From Crocinitomicaceae bacterium (GTDB lineage: Bacteria; Bacteroidota; Bacteroidia; Flavobacteriales_D; Crocinitomicaceae), in NCBI GenBank assembly GCA_030833845.1, contig JAURGK010000003.1, forward strand, positions 1 through 64,000: a DNA stretch of 64,000 nucleotides, in the 5' to 3' direction. Of this stretch, positions 7,690-17,830 are shown piece after piece (the stretch's first letter is position 1; each line of letters opens with the position of its first letter). The translations under genes and the position numbers were made by a program. Under the pieces are notes generated by a model. That model was not told where the DNA came from, made no database searches, and worked only from the letters and a program-made list of their open reading frames with translations.

Positions 7690-8745
7690 ATGATGATGCG
7701 TTCCGAGCTATTTCAATGCCTGATTGCCGGGCCTTGTTCGGCCGAGACACGCAGTCAAATACTCCAAACAGCGGAAGGTCTACGAGATCTTCCGCTTTCT
7801 TATTTTAGGGCAGGTATTTGGAAACCACGCACCCAACCCGGTGCATTTGAAGGTATCGGCAATGAAGGCTTAGTTTGGCTTCAAGAAGTGAGAGAAAAAT
7901 TCGGTTTCAAAATTTGTACTGAAGTGGCAACGGCCGAACATGTGAAGGCGGCAGTTGAACATCAGCTAGATATGGTTTGGATTGGCGCACGCTCAACGGT
8001 TAATCCTTTTACAGTTCAAGAACTCGCCGAGGCATTAGAAGGCACGAGGATTGCGGTCATGGTGAAAAATCCTGTGAATCCCGACCTTAAACTTTGGCTT
8101 GGGGCCATTGAGCGGCTCGAACGCCATCAGATAAATGTCATTGGAGTGATCCACCGGGGTTTTTCAGTCTATCAAAAAACTAAATACCGCAACAATCCGC
8201 ATTGGCAAATTGCCATTGATTTCAAACAAGCACGTCCCGACCTACCTCTACTTATGGATCCCTCACATATTGGTGGAAGGGCAGCCCTCATCGGGCCTTT
8301 GGCCCAACAAGCGCTGGACCTTCATTACGACGGACTAATGATTGAGACTCATTGCAACCCTAAACATGCTCTTACCGATGCCAAGCAACAAATTAGTCCA
8401 AATGAATTGGCAACAATCTTTAATGCATTAGAACCAAGGCCCAAAAACGACCAATTGAGTTTGGTGCTCACCAATCTGCGAGAAAAACTCAGTAGCATTG
8501 ACGATTCACTCATCGAACTCTTAGAGGAGCGTATGAATTTATCTTATCAAATTGGGATGCTCAAGCGCAGCCATAACTCACCGATATTGCAAGTAGAACA
8601 TTGGGAAGCTACCAAACGTATTTTTATTGAAAAGGCCCTACAATCCGGATTAGCTATGGAATTTATTGAACAGTTCATTAAGATGATCCACGAAGAATCT
8701 TTAAGAATTCAACTCGACATCAATAAGGAGCATCATGCTAGTTAA
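7690..8745 (+). CDS. Bifunctional DAHP synthase / chorismate mutase (type II)
   Basis: A 351-residue cytoplasmic enzyme with two domains. The N-terminal KDO8P/DAHP synthase-type domain (about 8-250) has GPCSAE, AGIWKPRT, GARSTVNPF and DPSHIGG, and condenses PEP with erythrose 4-phosphate. The C-terminal AroQ-type chorismate mutase (about 265-345) has the LREKLSSIDDSLIELLEER helix and later Lys/Arg residues that hold chorismate. This fusion is usual in Bacteroidota and links the first shikimate step with the branch to Phe/Tyr; the mutase domain can also act as a feedback sensor. It starts one base after rny and overlaps aroA by 11 bp, so the aro pair is co-expressed. Confidence 0.93.
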   Translation: MMMRSELFQCLIAGPCSAETRSQILQTAEGLRDLPLSYFRAGIWKPRTQPGAFEGIGNEGLVWLQEVREKFGFKICTEVATAEHVKAAVEHQLDMVWIGARSTVNPFTVQELAEALEGTRIAVMVKNPVNPDLKLWLGAIERLERHQINVIGVIHRGFSVYQKTKYRNNPHWQIAIDFKQARPDLPLLMDPSHIGGRAALIGPLAQQALDLHYDGLMIETHCNPKHALTDAKQQISPNELATIFNALEPRPKNDQLSLVLTNLREKLSSIDDSLIELLEERMNLSYQIGMLKRSHNSPILQVEHWEATKRIFIEKALQSGLAMEFIEQFIKMIHEESLRIQLDINKEHHAS

Positions 8746-9937
8746 GGCCAAATCCATTCATGGTACATTAATGGCCCCTCCATCCAAAAGCCATGGTCAG
8801 AGACTACTTTTGTTATCCTGCCTCTGTGAAAACTCTAATCCGATACAAAATTTAGGGACAGATCAAGACACCCAAGCCATGCTCAAGGCAATTCAAGGAT
8901 TGAAAGAAGCAAAAAAAGAAGGTCAAAATACTGGAACTATATATGTTGGCGAAAGTGGTTTTGCATTGCGGACATTGGCTTTTGTAGGCAATGTTTTTTA
9001 TGAAGAATATAAAATGGAAGGCTGTGGAACGCTACTGAACAGAAAACATAAGTCCACAATAGAAATCCTTGAGCAGCTTGGTCTAAGCGTTGCACATAAA
9101 AATTTTCAATTGCCCTTCATTATTTCGGGACAAATAAAAAATCAGAACTTGGTAATTGATGGTTCTGAAGGGTCACAGTATGTGTCTGGGTTGTTTTTAC
9201 TGGCCGCTATCACGCCAGGAAGCTGGCACCTTCAAATAGAAAATCTTCGAAGCAGGGCTTATTTTGACATGACCTTAGCTTTACTCAAAGACGCTGGATT
9301 TCTGTTTAAAAGAACTCAGGACAACTTTGAATTTCATGGCGCACAGCAATTAAAATCAAGTAAAGAAATTGTTGAAGGAGACTGGAGCAGTGTCGCAGGC
9401 TTTTTAGTTGGCGCAGCAATCAATGGAAATCTTAGCATTGATGGGCTCAATAAAAGTAGCCTACAACCTGACAGTCAACTATTGGTGGCACTCAAACAAT
9501 TTGGTGGCAAACACAGATGGGAAGACCATACCTTAATTGTAAATTCTACCGACCAAAAACTTCCATTTGACTTCGATTGTACGCATTGCCCTGATTTATT
9601 CCCTGTGCTTGTAGTGTTGGCCTGTGCTGCCAATGGCAAAAGCAGTATCAGTGGTATTGAGCGTTTGAAAAACAAAGAATCTGATCGTTTATTGGCCATG
9701 AGCCAAGCATTAGATCGGTGGGGAATCCATTACCAAATTAGAAATAACACTTTGTTTATTGAAGGTAAAGGAAAGGTCAATTCTTCCAATATTAAGACTC
9801 ATCATGATCATAGGATTGTCATGGCGGGTGCAATAAGCTCGCTTCTGAATCCTTCGGGCCAAACACTCGAAGAAACTGGATCGGTCAAGAAATCATATCC
9901 CGATTTTTTTAAAGATTTTGAAATCCTTGCAAACTAA
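8735..9937 (+). CDS. aroA: 3-phosphoshikimate 1-carboxyvinyltransferase (EPSP synthase)
   Basis: A 400-residue enzyme of the sixth shikimate step, transferring the enolpyruvyl group of PEP to shikimate 3-phosphate. The N-terminal APPSKS motif with its catalytic Lys is present, as are EGDWSSVAGF, the late KNKESDRL segment and HDHRIVMA. Two motifs diverge from the classical enzyme: the start reads PPSKSHGQR, and the PEP-loop reads GESGFALRTL where E. coli has NAGTAMRPL. It is slightly shorter than the 427-residue E. coli protein. It overlaps the DAHP synthase gene by 11 bp. Its stop is interleaved with that of the opposing lipoprotein gene (4-bp overlap). Confidence 0.93.
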   Translation: MLVKAKSIHGTLMAPPSKSHGQRLLLLSCLCENSNPIQNLGTDQDTQAMLKAIQGLKEAKKEGQNTGTIYVGESGFALRTLAFVGNVFYEEYKMEGCGTLLNRKHKSTIEILEQLGLSVAHKNFQLPFIISGQIKNQNLVIDGSEGSQYVSGLFLLAAITPGSWHLQIENLRSRAYFDMTLALLKDAGFLFKRTQDNFEFHGAQQLKSSKEIVEGDWSSVAGFLVGAAINGNLSIDGLNKSSLQPDSQLLVALKQFGGKHRWEDHTLIVNSTDQKLPFDFDCTHCPDLFPVLVVLACAANGKSSISGIERLKNKESDRLLAMSQALDRWGIHYQIRNNTLFIEGKGKVNSSNIKTHHDHRIVMAGAISSLLNPSGQTLEETGSVKKSYPDFFKDFEILAN

Positions 9938-10476
9938 GGCATTTGCATGATGTACTCTTCAAAAGTGAGTTCCAAATGTTTTAACCTTTCTTTGATGTCT
10001 TTTTTTCGCTGTGCATCAATACCCGGTTCTTTTAGGAGCAGTTCAAAATAAAGACGCACTTTTGAAGTGTCGCGGGGTGAGTTCATATCATAAGAACTAG
10101 CTAAACTTTCCAAAACTAACTTACGTTCCTTGAAATTTGGAAAGCGCTCAAGTAAGGTGTCTGCGTAGGCCCTAGCCTCGAGCGGAGCACGCAAATTTTC
10201 ATAAATCATGTGCGTTTTGAACAAACAAACAGCACTGTAATTATCTGAAGGAAAGGCCCTACTATAAGCCGTAAGTCTATTGATTAATTCAATTTGGGCC
10301 AGACTGGTAATTTTGAGCGCTTTTTGAGGGTCTTTTTGTAGCGCCATAAGAGAATCCTCATAGGTTTTGATGCGCTCTTTGAGCTCAGTTTTTTTAGAAC
10401 TAGATTTTGTGCTGTCTGCACAACTGAACATCAAAAATGTTGAGCTCAGCATAATAATAGTTATTTGTTTGATCAT
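9934..10476 (-). CDS. Lipoprotein with TPR-like helices
   Basis: A 180-residue protein with a lipoprotein signal peptide (lipobox LMFSC, lipidated Cys about residue 19). The mature part is helical and charged, with patterns resembling tetratricopeptide repeats: an AFPSDNYSAVCLFKTHMIYE helix, then APLEARAYADTLLERFPNF, a common TPR-type segment, and a RDTSKVRLYFELLL helix. It starts 4 bp after def and would be the last gene of the ruvX-def operon. Its job is unknown; TPR lipoproteins usually scaffold envelope complexes. It overlaps the end of aroA on the other strand by 4 bp, with no terminator between them. Confidence 0.8.
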   Translation of the reverse strand: MIKQITIIMLSSTFLMFSCADSTKSSSKKTELKERIKTYEDSLMALQKDPQKALKITSLAQIELINRLTAYSRAFPSDNYSAVCLFKTHMIYENLRAPLEARAYADTLLERFPNFKERKLVLESLASSYDMNSPRDTSKVRLYFELLLKEPGIDAQRKKDIKERLKHLELTFEEYIMQMP

Positions 10477-10480
10477 GATA

Positions 10481-11080
10481 TTAAATCATTCGTTGTTTTT
10501 TTGAGCCTGTAAAACTCATTTTATAATCAACCGAAATGGCTCCCTGACTGATATTACCCAATCTCTTGAGCAAAAGTTTTTTCTTTAAAGGGCTGAGGTG
10601 ATCTGTAAATAATACTCCCTCTATATGGTCATATTCATGCTGAATAATGCGTGCAGCATAACCGTCGAACCATTCTTCGTGAAATTGCCAATTTTCATCG
10701 TAGTATGTAATAAGTAAGCGCTCTTGGCGCTGAACATTTTCACGGATCCCAGGAATAGACAAACACCCCTCCTGAAATGCCCAATTAGCGCCTTGCTCTT
10801 CTTCAATAATCGGATTGATGAATACTTTTTTGAAATTTTCAATGCCTGCTGCTTTCGGATCTGGCTCTTCGTCTTCTTCATCTGCAAACGGACTTCCGTC
10901 TACAATAAATAGGCGAATACTTTTGCCAATTTGTGGGGCAGCTAATCCTACTCCTTTGGCATGATACATTGTTTCAAACATATCAGCGATCAATTGCTGA
11001 AGGTCTGGATATTGTTGATCAATTTCTTCTGCTTCTTTCTTCAATACTGGATCGCCGTATGCAACTATAGGTAATATCAT
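10481..11080 (-). CDS. def: Peptide deformylase
   Basis: A 199-residue cytoplasmic metalloenzyme that removes the formyl group from the N-terminal Met of new proteins. All three signatures are present: GVGLAAPQIG (about 43-52), EGCLSIPG (105-111, metal ligand C106) and QHEYDHIEG (147-155; ligands H148 and H152, catalytic E149). An acidic insertion (about residues 67-77, rich in Asp/Glu) separates the first two motifs. It follows ruvX by 19 bp and precedes the TPR-like lipoprotein by 4 bp in one operon. Confidence 0.97.
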   Translation of the reverse strand: MILPIVAYGDPVLKKEAEEIDQQYPDLQQLIADMFETMYHAKGVGLAAPQIGKSIRLFIVDGSPFADEEDEEPDPKAAGIENFKKVFINPIIEEEQGANWAFQEGCLSIPGIRENVQRQERLLITYYDENWQFHEEWFDGYAARIIQHEYDHIEGVLFTDHLSPLKKKLLLKRLGNISQGAISVDYKMSFTGSKKQRMI

Positions 11081-11099
11081 GATGCAAATTTAAAAAGGA

Positions 11100-11507
11100 T
11101 TAGCTAAGACTCAAGTATTCTTGCAAAATCAATGCTGCTGCAACCTGATCTATCAATCCTTTGTCCTGTTTTTTCTTCTTATGCCCCATCTGAGCTATGG
11201 ATTGGCTAGCCATCTTGGACGAAAAACGCTCGTCAAAAAATACAATCTCTATTTCAGGATATACCAATTGTATGGCAGCCTTAAACAAGCGCACATTTTC
11301 TGTGATATGCGAATCCGTGCCATCTAATCTGGTTGGAAACCCGATGACAATAGTTGTAATATGTCGTTTTGGTATTTCGATGGCCAACCATTTTTCAATT
11401 TCTTGAGAAGCGACAGTGGCCAGTGGGCTAGCAATGATACGCTGCGGATCGCTAATTGCTACGCCACAGCGCACAAGTCCAAAATCTATGCAAAGTACAA
11501 CTGACAT
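11100..11507 (-). CDS. ruvX: YqgF/RuvX-family pre-16S rRNA nuclease / Holliday junction resolvase-like
   Basis: A 135-residue RNase H-fold protein. The ATG at 11507 is the start; one codon upstream is a TTG. The catalytic acidic residues are visible in the first strand (CIDFG, D8), in FFDERFSS and in the last helix (DQVAAALIL). Members of this family process the 5' end of 16S rRNA and resemble Holliday junction resolvases. It is the first gene of ruvX-def-lipoprotein. An exact TAATTTTG box ends 4 nt before the ATG, so the mRNA is predicted to be leaderless. Confidence 0.92.
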   Translation of the reverse strand: MSVVLCIDFGLVRCGVAISDPQRIIASPLATVASQEIEKWLAIEIPKRHITTIVIGFPTRLDGTDSHITENVRLFKAAIQLVYPEIEIVFFDERFSSKMASQSIAQMGHKKKKQDKGLIDQVAAALILQEYLSLS

Positions 11508-11511
11508 CAAA

Positions 11512-11519
11512 CAAAATTA
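11512..11519 (-). promoter_or_regulatory. -7 promoter box of ruvX (leaderless spacing)
   Basis: The minus strand reads TAATTTTG, then 4 nt, then the ruvX ATG. Transcription would start at or next to the start codon. Confidence 0.65.
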
Positions 11520-11582
11520 CACAGATTTAAGGCAGGAACATTTGCTGTCTACACAAATAAACATCATTCAGTAAAGTATTTG

Positions 11583-11590
11583 TAATTTTA
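11583..11590 (+). promoter_or_regulatory. -7 box, near consensus, for lipoprotein at 11595
   Basis: TAATTTTA is one base from TAnnTTTG and ends 4 nt before the GTG start, the same spacing seen at ruvX, prfB and pyrE. Confidence 0.45.
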
Positions 11591-11594
11591 CGAA

Positions 11595-12395
11595 GTGAAA
11601 ATTCCTGTATTATTTGTCATTTTGACTTTCGCCTTGGTTTCTTGTTATGAACCAAATAATGAGAATCAAGGCTCGAAGGATCAAGTCACATTCAATCCTA
11701 AATTCGATGGGCTCGATGCTTTTCTTAATTACAAAGAAAAGGTAGACCAGTACAAAAACTTGAAGTCACTCCCTTCCTTGTTTTACACGCATTTTTCAGG
11801 TTATACGCTTCAGTCTAAAGTGCAATTAACAGGCAATAATGAATTGATCAAAGCCAACTTGGAGAAAATGGATACCAACGGTTTGCAAACCATCTATTCT
11901 TTTTACTTTCTCCAGGAGGTTTTGAGTATGGTGACGATTTCAAAGTCCAACAATAAGCCAGCGGCACCAACTCAAGAACAAATAATTGTTTTTTACAGCG
12001 CTGCACAAAACCCAATTGGTGCCTACAGGAGCACAAGCCATACTCAGAAAGCTCAAAACCAGGGAGCAAAGACATTTCAATCAATTTCTGTTACAAAATC
12101 TTTGCATCATCAAATTGATCAGCACCTGCAATATATCACAGAAATGCAAAATCAAGAAGGCAGATTTGAATTGTATTTTCAAGACTTTGACGAAGCATTC
12201 AATAAAAAATTTGTTCAGTTTGGAAATAATGAATTTTCGACCAACCTTGCCTTTGCTCCCAATGAAATACTCATTGAAGAACTGCAAAAAAATCCAAGCC
12301 TTTACACGAACAAAAAATTTCATATTCAGCACCAACAAATTCAAGAGGCCTCCGGACTTTCGTATCAGGTATTGGTCTCTATAGAAAAACTCTAA
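11595..12395 (+). CDS. Lipoprotein of unknown function
   Basis: A 266-residue protein starting at a GTG, with a lipoprotein signal peptide (lipobox LVSC, Cys about residue 17). I recognise no family. The mature part has mixed alpha/beta character, is rich in Asn, Gln and Lys, and contains no further cysteine and no internal repeat. A near-consensus -7 box (TAATTTTA) ends 4 nt before the GTG. It lies 54 bp upstream of the outer-membrane beta-barrel gene on the same strand and may belong to the same unit, which would make it a periplasmic or outer-membrane companion of that barrel. Confidence 0.75.
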   Translation: MKIPVLFVILTFALVSCYEPNNENQGSKDQVTFNPKFDGLDAFLNYKEKVDQYKNLKSLPSLFYTHFSGYTLQSKVQLTGNNELIKANLEKMDTNGLQTIYSFYFLQEVLSMVTISKSNNKPAAPTQEQIIVFYSAAQNPIGAYRSTSHTQKAQNQGAKTFQSISVTKSLHHQIDQHLQYITEMQNQEGRFELYFQDFDEAFNKKFVQFGNNEFSTNLAFAPNEILIEELQKNPSLYTNKKFHIQHQQIQEASGLSYQVLVSIEKL

Positions 12396-12449
12396 TGCAA
12401 CAAAAATGGTGCTTCATCCGTCTTCATATAATATTCTGATTCTTTTTTC

Positions 12450-15197
12450 ATGAAAAAACTTCTCCTTTTCACTTTATTTTCGTTAGTCTACAGTTCTTTT
12501 TACAGTCAAAAAATGACAGTATCTGGCCGTGTAGTTGATAGCTCAGGCACCACGCCGATTCAGCATGCAAGTATCATGGCTATTCATTTACGAGACTCTG
12601 TGTTGGTTCAATATACCCGCTCTAACCCGAACGGTGAATTTAATTTCTCTGGCCTTCCACTAGATTCTTTTCAGTTAATTATCGAACACAGCAACTGGAC
12701 ACCAAGAAGTATCTATCTAATGGGGTCTTCTAAGAAAAATAGTTTTGAATTGCCAGATATTCGCCTTTACCCCAAGGTACAAGATGTGAAGGATATCGTA
12801 GTTACGCGCAACCGTAACGCGATGTATTTTAGTGGCGACACACTCATTTTTGTGGCCGATTCATTCAAGGTGGCAGAAAATGCAGTAGTGGAAGATTTGC
12901 TCAAGAAACTTCCCGGAATTAAGGTAGAAAATGACGGTAGTATTACTTCTCAAGGTAAAGAAATCAGTCAAGTACTCGTTGATGGAGATGAATTCTTTGG
13001 CTCCGACCCTACTATTGCCACTAAGAATTTGGCTGCAAAAGGTGTAGAATCTGTACAGGTCTATGAAAAAAAGAATGAAGATGCCGCTGCGGGCGAGGAT
13101 GACAAAATACAGGTACTTGATCTCAAGCTCAAAGACGAAGCAAAAAGAGGCTATTTTGGAAAGGCTGCCGTTGCTTCGGATTTTAATCAAGGTGCTGCTG
13201 AGGAAGGGTTCTATGAATCTGAATTGCTCTTTAATAAATTTGATAAAACCCAAAAAATATCCGTATTCATGTTGGCCTCTAATACACCAAAGTCAAGTTT
13301 CGGCTTTGGTGACATGAATAAGTTTGGCCTAGATAATGAAAGGAATGCCAGTGGGCTAAATTTCTGGGATCGAGACTCAAAAGGGAACAACTCCGGTATT
13401 CCTCAAACACTCAAAACAGGGATTTATTACAATGATCGTTTGAGTGAAAAGCTTAAAATGGGTGTAAATTATGCATACTATGATAGCCGTTTGCAAGCCA
13501 ATTCAAGTTCGCAAACACAATATTTTTTGGCTGACAGCTCCTATTATACCAAAGATTCCTCCAATAATTATAACCTAAGTGGCTCTCACCGAATCAATAT
13601 GAATTTGCAAATTGATATAGATTCTTTGACCAAACTCGAAATCAAACCTAATGTGCACCTAGATAATGGTGAACAAAATAATACCTCTATCAACGATTTT
13701 CGAAACCAAAGCTTTGATTCGTATTTAAAAACAAATGTGAATAACAAGTATAATTCAAATGGTTTAAGCAGCAATTCTGAGGCTATTTTGAGAAGAAAAT
13801 TTGGCAAAAAAGACCGCGAACTAGAAGCAAAATATATATTGCGATATAGTGAGAATAACTCGGATGGCAACTTGATAACAACAAACGAAGTGGGCATGAT
13901 TATAGACACACTTTTCAATCAACGCAAAACCGTAGATAATAAGAATTCAACCCATTATTCCACACTTACCTACACGGAGCCCTTGAGAAAAAATCTTTTG
14001 TTAACCACAGAATATTTTTTAGAACTTGGCACCTCAACACAAGCACGCTACACCTACAATCCAAATTTTTCAGGGGTTTATAATGAAATCGACAGCACTT
14101 TTACCAATGATTTTGTCAATGACCGTTTTCAACAACGCGGCACAATGATTCTTACGTACCTAATTAAAAACCAACGCATTACGGGTGGTTTGGGATACCG
14201 CAACATTCAGATTAACAACCTCAATCAATTTACTGGACTGGGTATCAACCAGAATATATACAATTTCTTGCCCAACTTTTCTTATCAGTTCAAACCCAGC
14301 ATGGCCAAGCGCATCAATATTCGCTACAGTACAAGCTCTGCTCCTCCGAGTGCCAATGATTTGCAACCTGTCCAAGACAATACCAACCCAAACCGCATAC
14401 AAGAAGGTAATCCTGATTTAAAGCCCAATTACCAACATCAGCTAAACTTCAATGCCAACGTCTGGCAAGCCATGACGGGCCGATATTTTTGGTCGGGGGG
14501 GAATGCCTCTTTCATTCAAAATGCTTTTGGGAATAGCACCACTTTTGATCAATTTGGTCGAACTTTATCTAAGACCGTAAATGTCGATGGCAATATGTTT
14601 GCTACGATTTATGCCGGGGGCGGCTATCCTATTTTAAATAGGAAAATCACCTTTGAGCCCAGTATGAATGCCTCGTACTTTAAAAACAATAGCTTTATCA
14701 ATAATCAACTCAACACCACTAGTACCGCAACCCTCAGCGGTGATTTCGGCATCAAACTCAATTTAGATAGTTTGGAAGTAGAGCTTACAACTAGTTATAC
14801 GTATGTGATGCCAACTACCACACTTAATTCATTCTCTAATCAACCCTATTCTACCCAATTATACGGCATAGTTGGTGATTGGCGCATGCCGTCTAAATGG
14901 CGCTTTAAATGGGAGGTCAACTACACTTTGAACAGAGGTAGAGCTGATGAATTTAACCGAAACTTCTTGATTATTGATGCAGAACTTAATAAAGCGTTCC
15001 TTTCAACAGGAAACTTGATTGTCGGGCTTTCTATCAATGACTTACTGAATCAAAACCTCAACTTACAACGTTCCGTTTCGGGCAACATGATTACCGACAA
15101 CTACACAAGAATTATCTCTAGGTATTTTATGGCCCGTTTAACTTATAAATTCAACAACAACAAAACCCGTGAAGAAGATTTACGTATGTGGCATTAG
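12450..15197 (+). CDS. TonB-receptor-like outer membrane beta-barrel protein
   Basis: A 915-residue outer-membrane protein. Order: signal peptide (1-19, ending FYSQ), a carboxypeptidase-regulatory-like beta sandwich (about 22-110, VSGRVVDSSGTTPIQHAS), a plug-like domain (about 115-240, with AENAVVEDLLKKLPGIKV and VDGDEFFG), and a large C-terminal barrel of the OMP_b-brl type rich in Asn and aromatic residues. It resembles SusC/TonB-dependent receptors but lacks a clear TonB box. A GLPGLI-family gene overlaps its 3' end by 29 bp, a frequent pairing in this phylum. The substrate is unknown. Confidence 0.88.
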   Translation: MKKLLLFTLFSLVYSSFYSQKMTVSGRVVDSSGTTPIQHASIMAIHLRDSVLVQYTRSNPNGEFNFSGLPLDSFQLIIEHSNWTPRSIYLMGSSKKNSFELPDIRLYPKVQDVKDIVVTRNRNAMYFSGDTLIFVADSFKVAENAVVEDLLKKLPGIKVENDGSITSQGKEISQVLVDGDEFFGSDPTIATKNLAAKGVESVQVYEKKNEDAAAGEDDKIQVLDLKLKDEAKRGYFGKAAVASDFNQGAAEEGFYESELLFNKFDKTQKISVFMLASNTPKSSFGFGDMNKFGLDNERNASGLNFWDRDSKGNNSGIPQTLKTGIYYNDRLSEKLKMGVNYAYYDSRLQANSSSQTQYFLADSSYYTKDSSNNYNLSGSHRINMNLQIDIDSLTKLEIKPNVHLDNGEQNNTSINDFRNQSFDSYLKTNVNNKYNSNGLSSNSEAILRRKFGKKDRELEAKYILRYSENNSDGNLITTNEVGMIIDTLFNQRKTVDNKNSTHYSTLTYTEPLRKNLLLTTEYFLELGTSTQARYTYNPNFSGVYNEIDSTFTNDFVNDRFQQRGTMILTYLIKNQRITGGLGYRNIQINNLNQFTGLGINQNIYNFLPNFSYQFKPSMAKRINIRYSTSSAPPSANDLQPVQDNTNPNRIQEGNPDLKPNYQHQLNFNANVWQAMTGRYFWSGGNASFIQNAFGNSTTFDQFGRTLSKTVNVDGNMFATIYAGGGYPILNRKITFEPSMNASYFKNNSFINNQLNTTSTATLSGDFGIKLNLDSLEVELTTSYTYVMPTTTLNSFSNQPYSTQLYGIVGDWRMPSKWRFKWEVNYTLNRGRADEFNRNFLIIDAELNKAFLSTGNLIVGLSINDLLNQNLNLQRSVSGNMITDNYTRIISRYFMARLTYKFNNNKTREEDLRMWH

Positions 15198-15900
15198 TGC
15201 CTTTTTGCTATGCATCCAGGTATGGGCTCAAACTGATTACATTCATTCAGGAAAAATCACCTTTGAGCGTAGAACCAACCTTGAAAAAAGGTTTGGATCA
15301 GATCAACGCATGAAGCGTTTTATCAATGAAGATAACAAAATTCGCGTTGAACAATTTTCTTTGTCCTTCAATGACACGGCCTCCTATTTTGCAGTAGTGC
15401 CGAGCAATGAACCCGAAGAAATGGCTTGGCTCACCACAAAAAATGCCTATTACCAAAATTTAACTGGCCAAAATCAATTGATGATGCTCGCTGTATTTGG
15501 TCAGAATGTTTATGTTTCGGATAGTCTACCTCAACGCACTTGGAAAATTACGGATAGCAAACGCACCATTTGTGGCTATGAATGTCGAAAGGCAATTTAT
15601 CAAAAAAATGACAGTACCCGACTCTATGCCTGGTATACACCAATGCTTGTTCCCTCTGTAGGGCCCGAAGGATTTTGTGGACTACCGGGAACAATCCTTG
15701 GCTTGGCAACTGAAGACGGAGGCATCGTCTACTTTGCAAAAAAAATTGACGTTTTGCCACCAAAAAAAGAAGAACTATTACTGAGCCCCGGAAAGAACAA
15801 AGTTTACTCTATCAATGAATTGCGCTTGAAAATAGAAAAAGACTACGGTTCAACGCCTTGGGGCAAAAGACTTTTTGATGATCTTTTTCGTTGGCTTTAA
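15169..15900 (+). CDS. GLPGLI family protein
   Basis: A 243-residue exported protein from a GTG start at 15169, which gives a typical signal peptide (KKIYVCGISAFLL, cut after WAQ near residue 20). The family signature occurs as CGLPGTILGL near residue 170, after a CGYECRKA segment near 130-140. The function of GLPGLI proteins is not established; they are periplasmic or surface proteins often next to outer-membrane barrels. Here the start lies inside the end of the barrel gene (29-bp overlap), so translation is probably coupled and the two likely work together. Confidence 0.88.
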   Translation: MKKIYVCGISAFLLCIQVWAQTDYIHSGKITFERRTNLEKRFGSDQRMKRFINEDNKIRVEQFSLSFNDTASYFAVVPSNEPEEMAWLTTKNAYYQNLTGQNQLMMLAVFGQNVYVSDSLPQRTWKITDSKRTICGYECRKAIYQKNDSTRLYAWYTPMLVPSVGPEGFCGLPGTILGLATEDGGIVYFAKKIDVLPPKKEELLLSPGKNKVYSINELRLKIEKDYGSTPWGKRLFDDLFRWL

Positions 15901-15947
15901 TTTGCAAAGGCCAAGCGCAATGATTAAATTAGTCCAATAATCCGCTC

Positions 15948-16810
<863 letters not shown>

Positions 16811-16814
<4 letters not shown>

Positions 16815-17776
16815 AAGTCCTAACCACTTATAATTCGCTATTAGAAGAAGCCCTCGGCGATCAACATTTTGCTGTCGATCCCAAAAATTTATATGACCCC
16901 TTGCGCTATTTTCTCCAATTAGGAGGCAAGCGCATGCGCCCAATGCTCAGTTTAATGGGATGCAAGCTTTTTGAAAAGGATTTTCAAAAAGCTTTACCAG
17001 CAGCGTTATGTGTGGAGTATTTTCATAATTTCTCCTTGATCCATGACGATATCATGGATGCTGCACCACTTAGAAGAGGGCAAGCTACCATACACCAAAA
17101 ATGGAATCAAAATATCGCTATTCTTTCTGGTGATGTGTTGCTTGTAAAAGCCTACGAGCTTTTATCAGGCTACGACGCCGAGACTTTCCTAGCGCTTTTT
17201 AAAGTATTTAACCGCACGGCTGTCGAGGTTTGTGAAGGCCAACAAATGGACATGGATTTTGAATCACGCTCCGATGTAACTGAGGCAGAATACATGGAAA
17301 TGATTCGACTTAAAACATCTGTACTATTGGGCTGTGCACTTCAAATGGGTGCTGTCATTGGCAATGCAGGGGCAACCAATGAAGCTTTAATATATGAATT
17401 TGGTACTCAGTTAGGGTTGGCCTTCCAAATACAAGATGACCTGCTAGACTTATTTGGCGATCAGACACTTGTAGGTAAACAAGTAGGTGGTGACGTTTTG
17501 GCCAATAAAAAAACCCTACTGTCTATTAGTGCAAAACATGCTGCAGACCCCTCTGAACTTATCGAGTTGCAAAAAATTGAAGCATTAGAAAATCCAACGG
17601 AAAAAATTGAAAAAACCAAATTGCTTTATGAAAAATTAGGTGCTCGTGCCTATTGCCAAGAACGCATGGAATTCCACCACCAAAATGCACTCAAGGCTTT
17701 AGATCGCATCAATTGTAGTCAATCAAAAACTGAACTAAAAGAATTGGCTATTTATTTGTTCGATAGGGCTTTTTAA
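16811..17776 (+). CDS. Polyprenyl diphosphate synthase
   Basis: A 321-residue trans-isoprenyl diphosphate synthase. GGKRMRP at about 38-44, the first Asp-rich motif DDIMD at 79-83 and the second (QDDLLD, about 206-211) are intact, so both Mg-binding sites are present. It extends isoprenoid chains, probably for the menaquinone side chain given the phylum; chain length cannot be read reliably. It overlaps rfbA by 4 bp. IspF, which supplies the precursor pathway, is encoded elsewhere in this window (35928). Confidence 0.9.
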
Positions 17777-17799
17777 TTCTTTTTTCGGCTATTTTTCCT

Positions 17800-17807
17800 T
17801 ATATTTG
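17800..17807 (+). promoter_or_regulatory. -7 promoter box TATATTTG
   Basis: An exact TAnnTTTG box lies 23 nt before the ATG of the large secreted protein. Confidence 0.6.
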
Positions 17808-17830
17808 TCTATTATCAAAAAAAAACAACA

